DNA of 64,000 nt from Bacillota bacterium (GTDB lineage Bacteria; Bacillota; Clostridia; Tissierellales; Sedimentibacteraceae): the NCBI GenBank assembly GCA_023453025.1, contig JAEXUD010000004.1, forward strand, positions 124,001 to 188,000, given 5' to 3'. The translations under genes were made by a program, and so were the position numbers. The stretch's first letter is position 1; every line of letters starts with the position of its first letter. Below, in pieces: positions 33,668 to 42,980 of the stretch. The notes below the pieces were generated by a model. It saw only the letters and a program-made list of their open reading frames with translations, ran no database searches and was not told where the DNA came from.

Positions 33668-34720
33668 ATGAGTAGTGAAAGGACATCTGAAATAGGATTT
33701 TTTCAAAAATATTTAACGTTATGGGTAGCACTGTGTATGGCGTCTGGAGTATTGATAGGAAGATTCCTGCCTTTTATACCTAAATTTTTCAACCAATTTG
33801 AGTATGCTAATGTTTCAATACCCACTGCAATACTTATTTGGGTTATGATTTATCCCATGATGATGAAAGTAGATTTTCAAAGCATTAGAAATGTTGGCAA
33901 AAATCCAAAGGGTCTGTATGTTACATGGATTACAAACTGGATTATCAAACCTTTTTCAATGTATGCGATAGTATCATTTTTCTTATTTGTTTTATTTAAA
34001 AATTTTATAACACAGGAACTGGCAACACAGTACCTGGCAGGAGCGGTGCTCTTGGGTGCAGCTCCATGCACGGCAATGGTATTTGTATGGAGTACATTAA
34101 CTAAAGGTAATCCGGCTTATACTGTTGTTCAGGTTGCAACCAACGATTTAATCATATTAGCTGCTTTTATTCCTATTGTTAAATTTTTGCTTGGAGTGAG
34201 CAATGTTTCAGTTCCGTGGGAGACTTTAATTTTATCAGTTGTACTTTTTGTTGTTATACCATTGACAGCCGGAATAGTAACAAGAATTAATGTTATCAGG
34301 AACAAGGGTTTTGAATATTTTGAAAATAAATTCTTGCCAAAATTTGATGGAGTGATTACAATAGGCCTGTTATTAATGTTGGTATTATTGTTTTCATTCC
34401 AGGGAGAAACTATTTTAAGTAATCCGCTGCATATTTTATTAATTGCGATACCATTGACAATACAAACATTTTTAATATTTTTTATTGCATATTTAGCATG
34501 CAAATGGTTAAAACTTCCCTACAACATAGCTGCTCCTGCAGGAATGATTGGAGCATCAAATTTCTTTGAACTTGCAGTGGCGGTTGCAATAGCATTGTTT
34601 GGAATGGACTCACCGGCAGCGCTGGCTACCACGGTAGGAGTGTTGACAGAAGTTCCTACAATGCTGCTATTAGTGTCTATGGCAAATAAAACAACACACT
34701 GGTTTCCGTCTGGGAAATAA
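33668..34720 (+). CDS. acr3: Arsenite efflux permease ACR3
   Basis: About 350 residues with ten predicted helices of the bile-acid/arsenite/riboflavin transporter fold. Helix 4 holds the catalytic Cys in GAAPCTAMVFVWSTLTKGNP, and helix 9 has the conserved acidic residue in ASNFFELAVAVAIALFG; both residues are required in ACR3 proteins. It extrudes arsenite made by ArsC. ATG 33668 follows GGGAGG; a longer in-frame version overlapping arsR lacks a ribosome site. Some databases call this ArsB, but it belongs to the ACR3 fold. Confidence 0.93.
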   Translation: MSSERTSEIGFFQKYLTLWVALCMASGVLIGRFLPFIPKFFNQFEYANVSIPTAILIWVMIYPMMMKVDFQSIRNVGKNPKGLYVTWITNWIIKPFSMYAIVSFFLFVLFKNFITQELATQYLAGAVLLGAAPCTAMVFVWSTLTKGNPAYTVVQVATNDLIILAAFIPIVKFLLGVSNVSVPWETLILSVVLFVVIPLTAGIVTRINVIRNKGFEYFENKFLPKFDGVITIGLLLMLVLLFSFQGETILSNPLHILLIAIPLTIQTFLIFFIAYLACKWLKLPYNIAAPAGMIGASNFFELAVAVAIALFGMDSPAALATTVGVLTEVPTMLLLVSMANKTTHWFPSGK

Positions 34721-34764
34721 TATGGAGCAATAACAATATACAATTGTACGAAAGAATGATACAT

Positions 34765-34800
34765 TTTTATAGCCGGGGCAACCCAGCTATAAAATATTTT
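34765..34800 (+). terminator. Terminator after acr3
   Basis: TTTTATAGC (34765-34773) pairs with GCTATAAAA (34786-34794), with an inner GG/CC pair in the loop, followed by TATTTTAA. Confidence 0.6.
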
Positions 34801-34985
34801 AATACGGATTTTCGAATATTATTAATCAGACGATTTATGAATAAGCTTGTTCATACGCTTTGTTATTTATGATTGAAATTTATGAAAATTGAAGATAATT
34901 AATGAAAAAAATAGAAAATTGATAAGAAATATATTAATGGTTATCATTTTGAGTATAAATAAATTAATTTGATGAAAAATAATTA
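34801..34985. other. AT-rich spacer before the ctsR promoter
   Basis: Apart from short AT-rich tracts and a weak GATAA/TTATC dyad near 34920-34945, no gene, strong hairpin or consensus promoter is seen between the acr3 terminator and the ctsR promoter. Confidence 0.5.
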
Positions 34986-35013
34986 TTGAAATTCTTGGAA
35001 ACAATGATATAAT
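34986..35013 (+). promoter_or_regulatory. Promoter of the ctsR operon
   Basis: TTGAAA (34986-34991), a 16-base spacer and TATAAT (35008-35013), 60 bases upstream of the ctsR start and directly upstream of the CtsR operator. Confidence 0.7.
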
Positions 35014-35021
35014 AATCTTAA

Positions 35022-35050
35022 GGTCAAAGATAGTCAAAGTTAAAGTCAAA
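35022..35050 (+). promoter_or_regulatory. CtsR operator
   Basis: GGTCAAA (35022-35028), three bases, then AGTCAAA (35032-35038), exactly the direct heptad repeat bound by CtsR. A third half-site AGTCAAA follows at 35044-35050. The repeat overlaps the expected transcription start, giving autorepression of the clpC operon that is lifted by heat or protein damage. Confidence 0.93.
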
Positions 35051-35072
35051 ACTAAGCAAAGGAAGTGAAATA

Positions 35073-35540
35073 TTGTCTAATAATTTAAGTGATATAATTG
35101 AAGGCTTTATAAAAGAGCTTATAGAAGCAAACAACTTCAGAGCGATAGAGATACAAAGGAATATACTGGCTCAGCAATTTGATTGCTCTCCTTCTCAAAT
35201 AAATTATGTATTAACAACTCGTTTTAATAATGACAGAGGTTATATTGTTGAAAGCAGACGAGGCGGAGGAGGATATATAAGAATTTTCAAAGTTCATTCA
35301 GCTATGGAGGATGAGCTGGAAAGAATAATAAAGGACAGTATAGGAGACAGCATTACTTTAAATAAATCATTTGATTTAATGCATGCACTTTCTGACAGAG
35401 GCGTAATATCTATAAGAGAATTGAAAATTATGCAAAGCGTATTGAGTGACAGGGCACTTTATAATGTGCCTTATGATGATAGAAACAAGTTGAGAGCTGA
35501 TTTGTTGAAGGAAATGATTTTATCGTCAATAGAAGATTAA
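35073..35540 (+). CDS. ctsR: Class III stress repressor CtsR
   Basis: 155 residues, the usual size. The winged-helix N-terminal domain includes IQRNILAQQFDCSPSQINYV and the glycine-rich wing ESRRGGGGYIRI, whose RGGGG tetrad reads the minor groove and senses heat. The C-terminal domain mediates dimerisation and McsB recognition. Start TTG 35073 is supported by GGAAGTG five bases upstream. First gene of ctsR-mcsA-mcsB-clpC, with its own operator just upstream. Confidence 0.95.
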   Translation: MSNNLSDIIEGFIKELIEANNFRAIEIQRNILAQQFDCSPSQINYVLTTRFNNDRGYIVESRRGGGGYIRIFKVHSAMEDELERIIKDSIGDSITLNKSFDLMHALSDRGVISIRELKIMQSVLSDRALYNVPYDDRNKLRADLLKEMILSSIED

Positions 35541-35559
35541 AATTTCAGGAGGGGTTGCA

Positions 35560-36048
35560 ATGCTATGCAATGAATGTGGTAAAAATGAAGCAAAGGTCCA
35601 TGTGACACATATTATAAACGGGAAAAAAACTGAAACACATTTATGTGAAGAATGTGCTAAAAAGAATCAATCATTATTAAACCCTAGTTTCTCTATGGAA
35701 AATTTATTTTCGGCTATGCTGAACAATGCATTTAATTCAACTACTTATCTGCCAAGCAAAGGCTGCTCCAAGTGCGGTATGACATATGATGAATTCAAAA
35801 ACTCAGGAAAGTTTGGTTGCAGCGACTGTATAGAAACATTCAAGCCGAAATTGATGCCGGTAGTAAAGAATATTCAAGGATATGATACCCATAAAGGAAA
35901 AATTCCAAAAAGAGCAGGCGGCAGCTACAAAATTCAAAAAGATATTGAAAAACTAAGGATGCAGCAGAAGCAGGCAATAGAAAACGAAGAATATGAGGAA
36001 GCTGCCAAGCTGAGAGATAAAATCCGCGAAATGGAAGATAATATTTAA
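35560..36048 (+). CDS. mcsA: McsA zinc-finger adaptor with UVR motif
   Basis: 162 residues. Two zinc-binding domains each have a pair of CxxC motifs: CNECGKN...CEEC at the N-terminus and CSKCGM...CSDC in the centre. The C-terminus is a UVR motif (KQAIENEEYEEAAKLRDKIR), which binds partners such as McsB or ClpC. McsA activates the McsB arginine kinase and helps regulate CtsR. AGGAGG precedes the ATG, 19 bases after ctsR. Confidence 0.94.
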   Translation: MLCNECGKNEAKVHVTHIINGKKTETHLCEECAKKNQSLLNPSFSMENLFSAMLNNAFNSTTYLPSKGCSKCGMTYDEFKNSGKFGCSDCIETFKPKLMPVVKNIQGYDTHKGKIPKRAGGSYKIQKDIEKLRMQQKQAIENEEYEEAAKLRDKIREMEDNI

Positions 36049-36061
36049 ACGGGGTGAAAAT

Positions 36062-37054
36062 ATGAATAATAATGATATCGTAATAACAAGCCGAATAAGG
36101 CTTGCAAGAAATTTAAAAAACTATAGATTTCCCGTAAAAATGAATCAGGAAGAATCAGAAAAGGTGATTAAAGAAGCGACCGATGCAATCAATAGAATCA
36201 ACTTGAATTATAAGCTGCAATATATGAGAGATTTATCGGATACTCAAAAAAACTCTTTGATAGAAAACCATTTAATCAGTCCTGCACTTGCTGAGAAAAA
36301 AGAAAAAGCGGCATTTTTATTAAGTCCGGACAAAAAAGTATCCATAATGCTCAATGAGGAAGACCACATCAGAATTCAAACTCTTGATAAGGGAATGTCT
36401 TTAAAAGAATGCTGGGAATTAAGCACAAAAATAGATGATGTTATTGAGGAATCGGTTGATTATGCATTTGACCATGAGCTGGGATATGTAACCTCATGCC
36501 CTACTAATATAGGTTCCGGCATGAGAGCGTCAGTTATGATACATTTGCCGGCAATTTCAATAACCAATCAAATTGAAAAGCTGTTGTATGGTGTTTCACA
36601 GCTTGGTGTCGCTGTCAGAGGCGTTTACGGAGAAGGAACAAAATCCCTGGGACATTTGTATCAGATATCAAATCAAGGAACATTGGGAGTATCAGAGGAA
36701 ACATTAATTGATAAAATAACACAAATTGTGAATCAGATTGTTGAAAAGGAAGAAAAAATGAGAGAGCATCTCAAGAAGAACAATTTTGACCAGCTTGAGG
36801 ACGAATTTTATAGAGCATATGGACTTTTAACAAATGCAAGAAAAATGAAAACAGAGGAAGCTATGAGACTTATTTCATTATTAAAGCTTGGCAGGGACAT
36901 GGGAATGATAGATGTTGCTGCAGGCAAGGATTTATATGAATTAATGACAAAAATCCAACCAAGCAACCTGTCATCTATTGCAGAAAAAGAACTGCTGCCA
37001 AAAGAAAGAGATAGCAAAAGAGCAGAGATTATAAGACATGAATTATTAAGTTAA
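36062..37054 (+). CDS. mcsB: Protein arginine kinase McsB
   Basis: 330-residue phosphagen-kinase-fold enzyme that phosphorylates arginines on damaged proteins and CtsR, marking them for ClpCP. Characteristic motifs are ITSRIRLARNL at the N-terminus (ATP contacts), the MLNEEDHIRIQ loop, and TSCPTNIGSGMRASVMIHLP, holding the catalytic region where creatine kinases have their Cys. It is slightly shorter than the Bacillus protein (363), mainly at the C-terminus. It sits 13 bases after mcsA. Confidence 0.94.
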   Translation: MNNNDIVITSRIRLARNLKNYRFPVKMNQEESEKVIKEATDAINRINLNYKLQYMRDLSDTQKNSLIENHLISPALAEKKEKAAFLLSPDKKVSIMLNEEDHIRIQTLDKGMSLKECWELSTKIDDVIEESVDYAFDHELGYVTSCPTNIGSGMRASVMIHLPAISITNQIEKLLYGVSQLGVAVRGVYGEGTKSLGHLYQISNQGTLGVSEETLIDKITQIVNQIVEKEEKMREHLKKNNFDQLEDEFYRAYGLLTNARKMKTEEAMRLISLLKLGRDMGMIDVAAGKDLYELMTKIQPSNLSSIAEKELLPKERDSKRAEIIRHELLS

Positions 37055-37088
37055 ATAAGTTTATAATATTAAAAAGGAGATGAATTAC

Positions 37089-39530
37089 ATGATAAGCGGA
37101 TTAAACAATTCTGCAAAAAATGCCATAGAATTGGCTCAGGAAGAAGTAAAGAGATTCAAACAGAATATGCTTGGAACAGAACATATTCTTATCGGACTTA
37201 TGCTTGAGCAGGAAGGCATTGCAGGAAAGATACTTAGAAATAAATTAGACATAGATTCAATAAGAGAAATTATAAAGAATACAACCGGCATAGGAGATTC
37301 CATGCCCGAATATATAGCAGTCAGCCCAAGAAGTAAGTATATATTAGAGCTTGCAAGACAGTATTCAACACAGATGGGAATGCCTTATGTGGGAACTGAG
37401 CACATCCTTCTGGGGTTAGTGGATGAAGGTGAGGGCATAGGTGCCCAAATTATCAAATCAATTATAAGTTTAAAAGATTTAAAAGCGGAAGTAATTGAAG
37501 CGATAAAGCAAGGAAGCGGCGGAGCGTCAAATGCGCCAAACCTTGGGAATGACACAGCTCAAACACAAGGAAGTGCCACTAAAACAATTGACAAGTATGG
37601 TACAGATTTAAACCAAAGGGCGCGGGAAAGCAAACTTGACCCTGTAATAGGAAGAGAAGACGTTATTGAAAGAGTTATTCAAATACTATCAAGAAGAACC
37701 AAGAATAACCCGTGCTTAATAGGTGAGCCGGGAGTAGGCAAGACGGCAATAGCAGAGGGGTTGGCACAGGAAATAGTAAAAGGCAATGTTCCTGAAACAC
37801 TAAAGGATAAAAGAGTGGTTACACTTGATATGGCCGGAATGGTTGCAGGTGCCAAGTACAGAGGAGAATTTGAAGAAAGGCTCAAGAGTGCCGTTGAAGA
37901 GATTAAGACGGCAGGAAATATAATATTGTTTATAGATGAGCTTCACACAATAATCGGAGCAGGAGCTGCAGAAGGGGCTATCGATGCTTCGAATATCCTG
38001 AAGCCTACATTGGCAAGAGGAGAGCTTCAGGTTGTGGGAGCAACAACGATGGACGAATACAAGAAGCATATTGAAAAGGATGCTGCTCTTGAAAGAAGAT
38101 TCCAGCCTGTAACTGTCGATGAACCAAGTGTAGAAGATACTATACAAATACTGAAAGGGCTAAGAGACAAATATGAAGCTCACCACAAGGTTGCTATTAC
38201 GGATGATGCAATTGAAGCGGCAGCTAAGTTATCACACAGATATATTTCCGACAGATTTCTGCCTGACAAGGCTATCGATTTAATAGATGAAGCTGCATCA
38301 AGAACAAGGTTGAAATCCTCAACCGCTCCTAAGGGATTAAAAGAAATAGAAGAAAAAATGAATGAAATAAAAACCGAGAAGAAGGCAGCAATAAATAACC
38401 AGGATTTTGAAAAAGCGGCATCCTTCAGAGATGAAGAAAAAAGACTTGCCGAAGAGCTTGATAAACAAAGAAAGCTCTGGGCTGCAAAAAATTCCAAGGA
38501 CTCAAAAATCGGCTATGAAGAAATAGCAGATGTGGTTTCACAATGGACCGGAATTCCGGTTAAAAAGCTTCAGGGTGATGAATCTGAAAGACTCCTTAAT
38601 ATGGAAGATATTCTTCATAAGAGGGTAGTTGGACAGGAACCGGCAGTAGAAGCACTGGCAAAAGCCATAAGAAGATCAAGAGTAGGGTTAAAGGATCCGA
38701 AAAAACCTATAGGTTCATTTATATTCTTAGGGCCTACAGGAGTAGGAAAGACAGAATTGTCAAAAGCTTTGGCAGAAGCAATGTTCGGTGATGAAAATGC
38801 CATTATAAGAGTTGATATGTCAGAATACATGGAAAAACACTCGGTCTCCAAGATAGTAGGCTCACCTCCGGGATATGTTGGGTTTGATGAAGGTGGACAA
38901 TTAACAGAAAAAATCAGGAGAAAACCATATTCGGTAATATTGTTTGACGAAATTGAAAAGGCACATCCTGACGTATTCAATATACTTCTTCAAATTCTTG
39001 ATGATGGTCGTTTAACAGATGCCAAGGGAAGGACAGTTGATTTTAAGAATACTGTTATAATTATGACATCAAACGTGGGTGCAAGCACTATCAAAAAACA
39101 AAGAACTCTGGGATTTACTTCAGGTGCTACTGATGAAGAAAAGAATGAATACGATAAAATGAAGGAAAATGTAATGGATGAACTTAAGAAGACATTCAGA
39201 CCTGAATTTCTGAATCGTATTGATGAAATTATAGTATTCCATTCATTGAACAAGGAGCATATTAAACACATTGTATCTTTAATGATTGAAAGTTTATCCA
39301 AACGCCTTGAACAAATGAATATAAAAATAGAACTGGACGATAAAGCGAAGGATTTACTTGCAGAAGAAGGATTTGATCCATTATATGGAGCAAGACCTCT
39401 TCAAAGAGAAATAAGAAGAAAAATTGAAGACAGATTGTCCGAAGAGCTGTTGAAAGGAACAATCAAAAAATCAGATACAATTAATGTAAGCGCTAATGAC
39501 AAGGAACTGATATTCAGCAACAGCAGATAA
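37089..39530 (+). CDS. clpC: ATP-dependent protease ATPase subunit ClpC
   Basis: About 813 residues in standard ClpC order: N-domain double repeat (1-145), first AAA+ with GEPGVGKTAIAEGLA and LFIDELHTIIGAG, the coiled M-domain with a UVR motif (NNQDFEKAASFRDEEKRL, near residue 430), second AAA+ with GPTGVGKTELSKALA and the VGF tripeptide that docks ClpP, then a C-terminal D2 small domain. It unfolds arginine-phosphorylated proteins for ClpP. ATG 37089 fits the AAGGAG spacing better than the ATG at 37080, which touches the ribosome site. Terminator at 39560. clpP is not in the window. Confidence 0.95.
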   Translation: MISGLNNSAKNAIELAQEEVKRFKQNMLGTEHILIGLMLEQEGIAGKILRNKLDIDSIREIIKNTTGIGDSMPEYIAVSPRSKYILELARQYSTQMGMPYVGTEHILLGLVDEGEGIGAQIIKSIISLKDLKAEVIEAIKQGSGGASNAPNLGNDTAQTQGSATKTIDKYGTDLNQRARESKLDPVIGREDVIERVIQILSRRTKNNPCLIGEPGVGKTAIAEGLAQEIVKGNVPETLKDKRVVTLDMAGMVAGAKYRGEFEERLKSAVEEIKTAGNIILFIDELHTIIGAGAAEGAIDASNILKPTLARGELQVVGATTMDEYKKHIEKDAALERRFQPVTVDEPSVEDTIQILKGLRDKYEAHHKVAITDDAIEAAAKLSHRYISDRFLPDKAIDLIDEAASRTRLKSSTAPKGLKEIEEKMNEIKTEKKAAINNQDFEKAASFRDEEKRLAEELDKQRKLWAAKNSKDSKIGYEEIADVVSQWTGIPVKKLQGDESERLLNMEDILHKRVVGQEPAVEALAKAIRRSRVGLKDPKKPIGSFIFLGPTGVGKTELSKALAEAMFGDENAIIRVDMSEYMEKHSVSKIVGSPPGYVGFDEGGQLTEKIRRKPYSVILFDEIEKAHPDVFNILLQILDDGRLTDAKGRTVDFKNTVIIMTSNVGASTIKKQRTLGFTSGATDEEKNEYDKMKENVMDELKKTFRPEFLNRIDEIIVFHSLNKEHIKHIVSLMIESLSKRLEQMNIKIELDDKAKDLLAEEGFDPLYGARPLQREIRRKIEDRLSEELLKGTIKKSDTINVSANDKELIFSNSR

Positions 39531-39559
39531 AGCTGTGAGTAAAATTGTTCGTATAAACG

Positions 39560-39592
39560 AAACCTCCGATGCCAGGTCGGAGGTTTTAGTTT
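39560..39592 (+). terminator. Terminator of the ctsR-clpC operon
   Basis: AAACCTCCGA (39560-39569) pairs with TCGGAGGTTT (39577-39586) around a 7-base loop, followed by TAGTTTG. Confidence 0.85.
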
Positions 39593-39622
39593 GTGCATGT
39601 TTATAAAAAGGTTACTTAAAGT

Positions 39623-40315
39623 TTAATAATCAATTCTAAATACATGCTCGTTTTTAAGGCGTTTAATAACATCTTTGGAAATTACAAGCAGCTCTTTTTG
39701 TTCGTCAACAGAAAGCGGAGTTTTTGACAGAATTACTTTATAGCTTGACGGACGTAAAGAAACACCTTCAAGCCCGCTTATCAGACCGGATATCGTCGTT
39801 ACATTTTTCATAGGAATAAAAAAGTTTATTAATACGGATTCTGAATCATATAAACAATTCTTCAGGTTAAAATTAAGTATGTTGTCATGACGGTACATAT
39901 ACCCTTGATAAACGCAATCGCAATTTTTTACATCATTTGTTTTATCGATTTTGTAATACAATGTAGCAGTTGTCTTCTTGCTTTTTTCGTCAACTCTAAG
40001 CTTTATATATGAGCAGTATATTTTTTTGCCGCTTTGATGATACATATATAAATTATCAGCATTCCACAAATGGCTTTGCTCTGCATCGGTTTTTTCGCTC
40101 TCTTCATAATCAACTAAATTTATCAGGTGTATATTTAATGCTTTTGATATATCGGATAAGGTAACGATATCAATTGCTATTTCTCCGGATTCATACTTGG
40201 AAACTGTTGATTTGCTCTTATTTATCATTTTTGCAAGTTCATCAATAGTTAATTTTTTTATTTTCCGAAACATTTTAATTTGGCTTCCAACATGCTGCAA
40301 TATTTTTCTAGACAT
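39623..40315 (-). CDS. XRE-family regulator with unique C-terminal domain
   Basis: 230 residues. The N-terminal helix-turn-helix (about 9-65: IKMFRKIKKLTIDELAKMIN, then KSKSTVSKYESGEIAI) is typical of the Cro/CI family. The remaining 150 residues contain a beta-rich region with two Cys (CDCVYQG) and no recognised domain. On the minus strand, TTGACA (plus TGTCAA, 40420-40425), an 18-base spacer and TATTAT (plus 40396-40401) form its promoter. It is divergent from brnQ and may regulate it, but no shared operator was identified. Confidence 0.85.
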   Translation of the reverse strand: MSRKILQHVGSQIKMFRKIKKLTIDELAKMINKSKSTVSKYESGEIAIDIVTLSDISKALNIHLINLVDYEESEKTDAEQSHLWNADNLYMYHQSGKKIYCSYIKLRVDEKSKKTTATLYYKIDKTNDVKNCDCVYQGYMYRHDNILNFNLKNCLYDSESVLINFFIPMKNVTTISGLISGLEGVSLRPSSYKVILSKTPLSVDEQKELLVISKDVIKRLKNEHVFRIDY

Positions 40316-40729
40316 TTGTCAGTCTCCTTATCATAAGCTATACAAAATTAGGATGTTGCATATGTATTAAAATATACAATTTAATAATTACATATATAAT
40401 AAACTATTTTGATTTTGATTGTCAATAAACAGGAGCTAAATAAGTGTCAAGTTCTATATCAGCATGGTGAATGTAAATGAAACTAATTAAATAGTTTCTT
40501 TGGTTTATTGTACTGGTTTCATAAAAATAGATAAATTTCTGATAATGAAGGATTAAACTGTTAACTTTTTTATTATTATAAATAAATATGCGGATTTGTT
40601 TCGCCAAGTGAAAATTTATATTATTTGTATGTATTGTGATGACATTTTGATTGATTTGACTAATTTCTGAGAACCAATACAATAGAATAATATGTTTTAC
40701 TGACAGAAAACGATGTCTAGAAGGAGAAG
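40316..40729. promoter_or_regulatory. Divergent promoter region between XRE gene and brnQ
   Basis: This 414-base gap holds the XRE promoter (40396-40425, minus) and a likely brnQ promoter: TTGACT (40656-40661), a 16-base spacer and TACAAT (40678-40683). The middle (40430-40640) is AT-rich with an open minus-strand frame that has no ribosome site and no recognisable sequence; I see no gene in it. No T-box, common upstream of clostridial brnQ genes, is present. Confidence 0.55.
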
Positions 40730-42049
40730 ATGATGAAAAAAGATTATATTAATATTTTTGTAGTTGGGTTTGCTTTGTTTTCCAGTTTTTTTGGAGCAGG
40801 CAATGTAATATTCCCCCCGTTTTTAGGACTGGAAGCAGGAACAAACTGGCTGATATCATTTATTTGCTACTACATGGCAGATATAGGCCTTGCGTTATTA
40901 GCAATATTTTCAATGATTAAAACAGGAAGTGACATAGATGGAATGACAAGCCGTTTAGGCAAAATTCCCGGTAAAGTGTTTACATCAATTATAGTTCTGT
41001 GTATCGGACCTTTAGTGGCAATTCCGCGAACTGCAGCAACAACCTATGAAATGACAGTAGTTCCCATAACGGGTATGTCAGGAGATATACTGTCTGCAAT
41101 TGCAATCGTTGCATATTTTTCAATAATATTGGTTCTTTGTATGAAAGAATCTTCAGTCATAGATATTGTCGGCAAATTTCTGACACCTGCTTTATTTGTC
41201 GGACTTCTGATATTAATTATTAAGGGCGTAATCTCACCAATTGGAACAATACCTGAGGTTCAGCTGGAAAACAGCCTTATAATTAATTCTGTTACATCCG
41301 GATATCAAACAATGGATGTTCTTGCAGCATTAATTTTTGGTGTAATGATTGTAAAATCTGTTTCAGAAAAAGGATACAGCGATAAAAAGCAAAAGAATAA
41401 AATAATCGGATGGTCAAGTGTAGTGGCAGGCGTCGGATTGCTGATTGTTTATGGCGGGTTGACTTATCTGGGAGCTACTGCATCTGCTCTGTATCCGAAG
41501 GATATTAACAGATCAGTATTATTACTGAGTATTATCAGACAGATTCTCGGACATACGGGCATTATAATACTGGGAATTGTTGTTGCATTGGCATGCATTA
41601 CCACAGCCGTAGCATTGGTTGGCGCCAGCGGAACTTATTTTGAACGCTTAACTAACGGGAAATTAAGTTACAAATCTATTGTAACAGTAACATGTATATT
41701 AAGTGCAGTTATCGCAATGATTGGATTGGATGCTATAATTTCCGTAGCAGCACCCATATTAAGCATCGTCTATCCTGCGGCATTGACAGTAATTGTTTTG
41801 TCATTGTTTGGAAACAGTATAAAAAATGACAATGTATATAAAGGAGCGGCAATTGGGGCTCTTATTGTAAGCTTTGTTGAAACCGCAGCAGCGGGAGGTT
41901 TAGGGATGGAATTTATATATAATCTTCCATTATCGCAATACGGTTTTGGATGGGTGCTTCCGGCACTTGTTTGCGGCTTGGCCGGTTCGTTAATAAAATC
42001 CGGACAGGATGGTTACAGAGGGAAAGAAGTTCCTTCAGAATCAAATTAA
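40730..42049 (+). CDS. brnQ: Branched-chain amino-acid transporter BrnQ (LIV-II)
   Basis: 439 residues with twelve predicted membrane helices. The BrnQ signature FSSFFGAGNVIFPPFLG lies in helix 1, a Na+ binding element typical of the LIVCS family. Later motifs include PRTAATTYEM and ITTAVALVGASGTYF. The family imports Leu, Ile and Val with Na+ or H+. The start codon follows AGAAGGAGAAG; ATG 40733 is the alternative. It is monocistronic and ends at a terminator shared with pstB. Confidence 0.92.
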   Translation: MMKKDYINIFVVGFALFSSFFGAGNVIFPPFLGLEAGTNWLISFICYYMADIGLALLAIFSMIKTGSDIDGMTSRLGKIPGKVFTSIIVLCIGPLVAIPRTAATTYEMTVVPITGMSGDILSAIAIVAYFSIILVLCMKESSVIDIVGKFLTPALFVGLLILIIKGVISPIGTIPEVQLENSLIINSVTSGYQTMDVLAALIFGVMIVKSVSEKGYSDKKQKNKIIGWSSVVAGVGLLIVYGGLTYLGATASALYPKDINRSVLLLSIIRQILGHTGIIILGIVVALACITTAVALVGASGTYFERLTNGKLSYKSIVTVTCILSAVIAMIGLDAIISVAAPILSIVYPAALTVIVLSLFGNSIKNDNVYKGAAIGALIVSFVETAAAGGLGMEFIYNLPLSQYGFGWVLPALVCGLAGSLIKSGQDGYRGKEVPSESN

Positions 42050-42145
42050 CCGATTTTATTATCTCTGTCTGACTGAAAATTAAGAAAAGCTTTTAGAGAA
42101 ATTTTATTAAAATATGCAAGAAAGAAATCCAATTATTTATAGATG

Positions 42146-42184
42146 ACAGCCGCAACAACAGAAAAATGATGCGGCTGTTTATAA
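42146..42184. terminator. Bidirectional terminator between brnQ and pstB
   Basis: ACAGCCGCA (42146-42154) pairs with TGCGGCTGT (42170-42178), followed by TTATAAGG. It lies between convergent genes, with A-rich and T-rich flanks in both directions. Confidence 0.75.
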
Positions 42185-42209
42185 GGTTCAAGTTAAATAT
42201 GTAATACTG

Positions 42210-42980
42210 TTACAATCTTCCTCGAATATATTTAGATAAGGTTTCTGTTTCGGGATTTGAAAACATTTTAATTGTCGGGCCGGATTCTACAATTTCTCCT
42301 CCGTAGAAAAAGGCGGTATAATCAGAAATCCTGCTTGCCTGCTCCATGTTGTGGGTTACTATGATAACTGTGCATGTTTTTTTTAGTTCTGAAAGAAGTT
42401 CTTCAATAGCAAATGTGGAAATGGGATCAAGTGCGGAGCAGGGCTCGTCAAACAGTAGAATTTCAGGCTCCAGCATCATTGCTCTTGCAATGCAAAGGCG
42501 CTGTTGCTGCCCTCCGGACAGAGACAGCGCGGATTTGTCCAGTCTGTCCTTCACTTCATCGTATATGGATGCCATTTTCAATTTCTCTTGAACCTTATTG
42601 TGAAGAAACTCCTTATCTGCCTTGAAATGCTCGGATAAGGGCAAGGTTATATTTTTGTAAATGCTTGTGGGCAGGGGATTTGCCTGCTGAAAAATCATTC
42701 CTATTTGTTTTCTCAGGCTTCGAACATATTCCTTGTCATTTCTGCTGTAAATATCTTCCCCCTCTACGAAAATACTTCCTTTCAGGTGAAATGAACGGAC
42801 TAGGTCATTCATCCGGTTTATGGAGCGTAGAAGCGTAGTTTTTCCGCAGCCGGAGGGACCGATGAATGCATAAATGGAATTTTGGGGTATATTGAGACTG
42901 ACATTTTTTACGGCCTTGTTTTTTCCGTAATAACAGGACACATTCTTAATGCTGACTGATATGTTTTCATTCTTGCCCAT
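42210..42980 (-). CDS. pstB: Phosphate ABC transporter ATPase PstB
   Basis: 256 residues. Walker A GPSGCGKTT, PstB-specific LLRSINRMNDL after it, Q-loop FQQANPLPTSIYKNI, signature LSGGQQQRLCIARAM, Walker B LLFDEPCSALDP and H-loop VTHNMEQASRI. It powers high-affinity phosphate import through PstC/PstA. GGGAGGAGG precedes the ATG, and it overlaps pstA by 14 bases. No phoU follows: the gene is last and ends at the terminator near 42150. Confidence 0.94.
   Translation of the reverse strand: MGKNENISVSIKNVSCYYGKNKAVKNVSLNIPQNSIYAFIGPSGCGKTTLLRSINRMNDLVRSFHLKGSIFVEGEDIYSRNDKEYVRSLRKQIGMIFQQANPLPTSIYKNITLPLSEHFKADKEFLHNKVQEKLKMASIYDEVKDRLDKSALSLSGGQQQRLCIARAMMLEPEILLFDEPCSALDPISTFAIEELLSELKKTCTVIIVTHNMEQASRISDYTAFFYGGEIVESGPTIKMFSNPETETLSKYIRGRL

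Noticed and set aside
34900..34960. Fur-box-like GATAA/TTATC dyad upstream of ctsR
   Set aside because: Too degenerate, with a long spacer, and no iron-related gene is nearby.
40422..40682. 86-codon minus-strand frame between the XRE gene and brnQ
   Set aside because: No ribosome site, composition as expected for random AT-rich sequence, and it overlaps the promoters of both neighbours.
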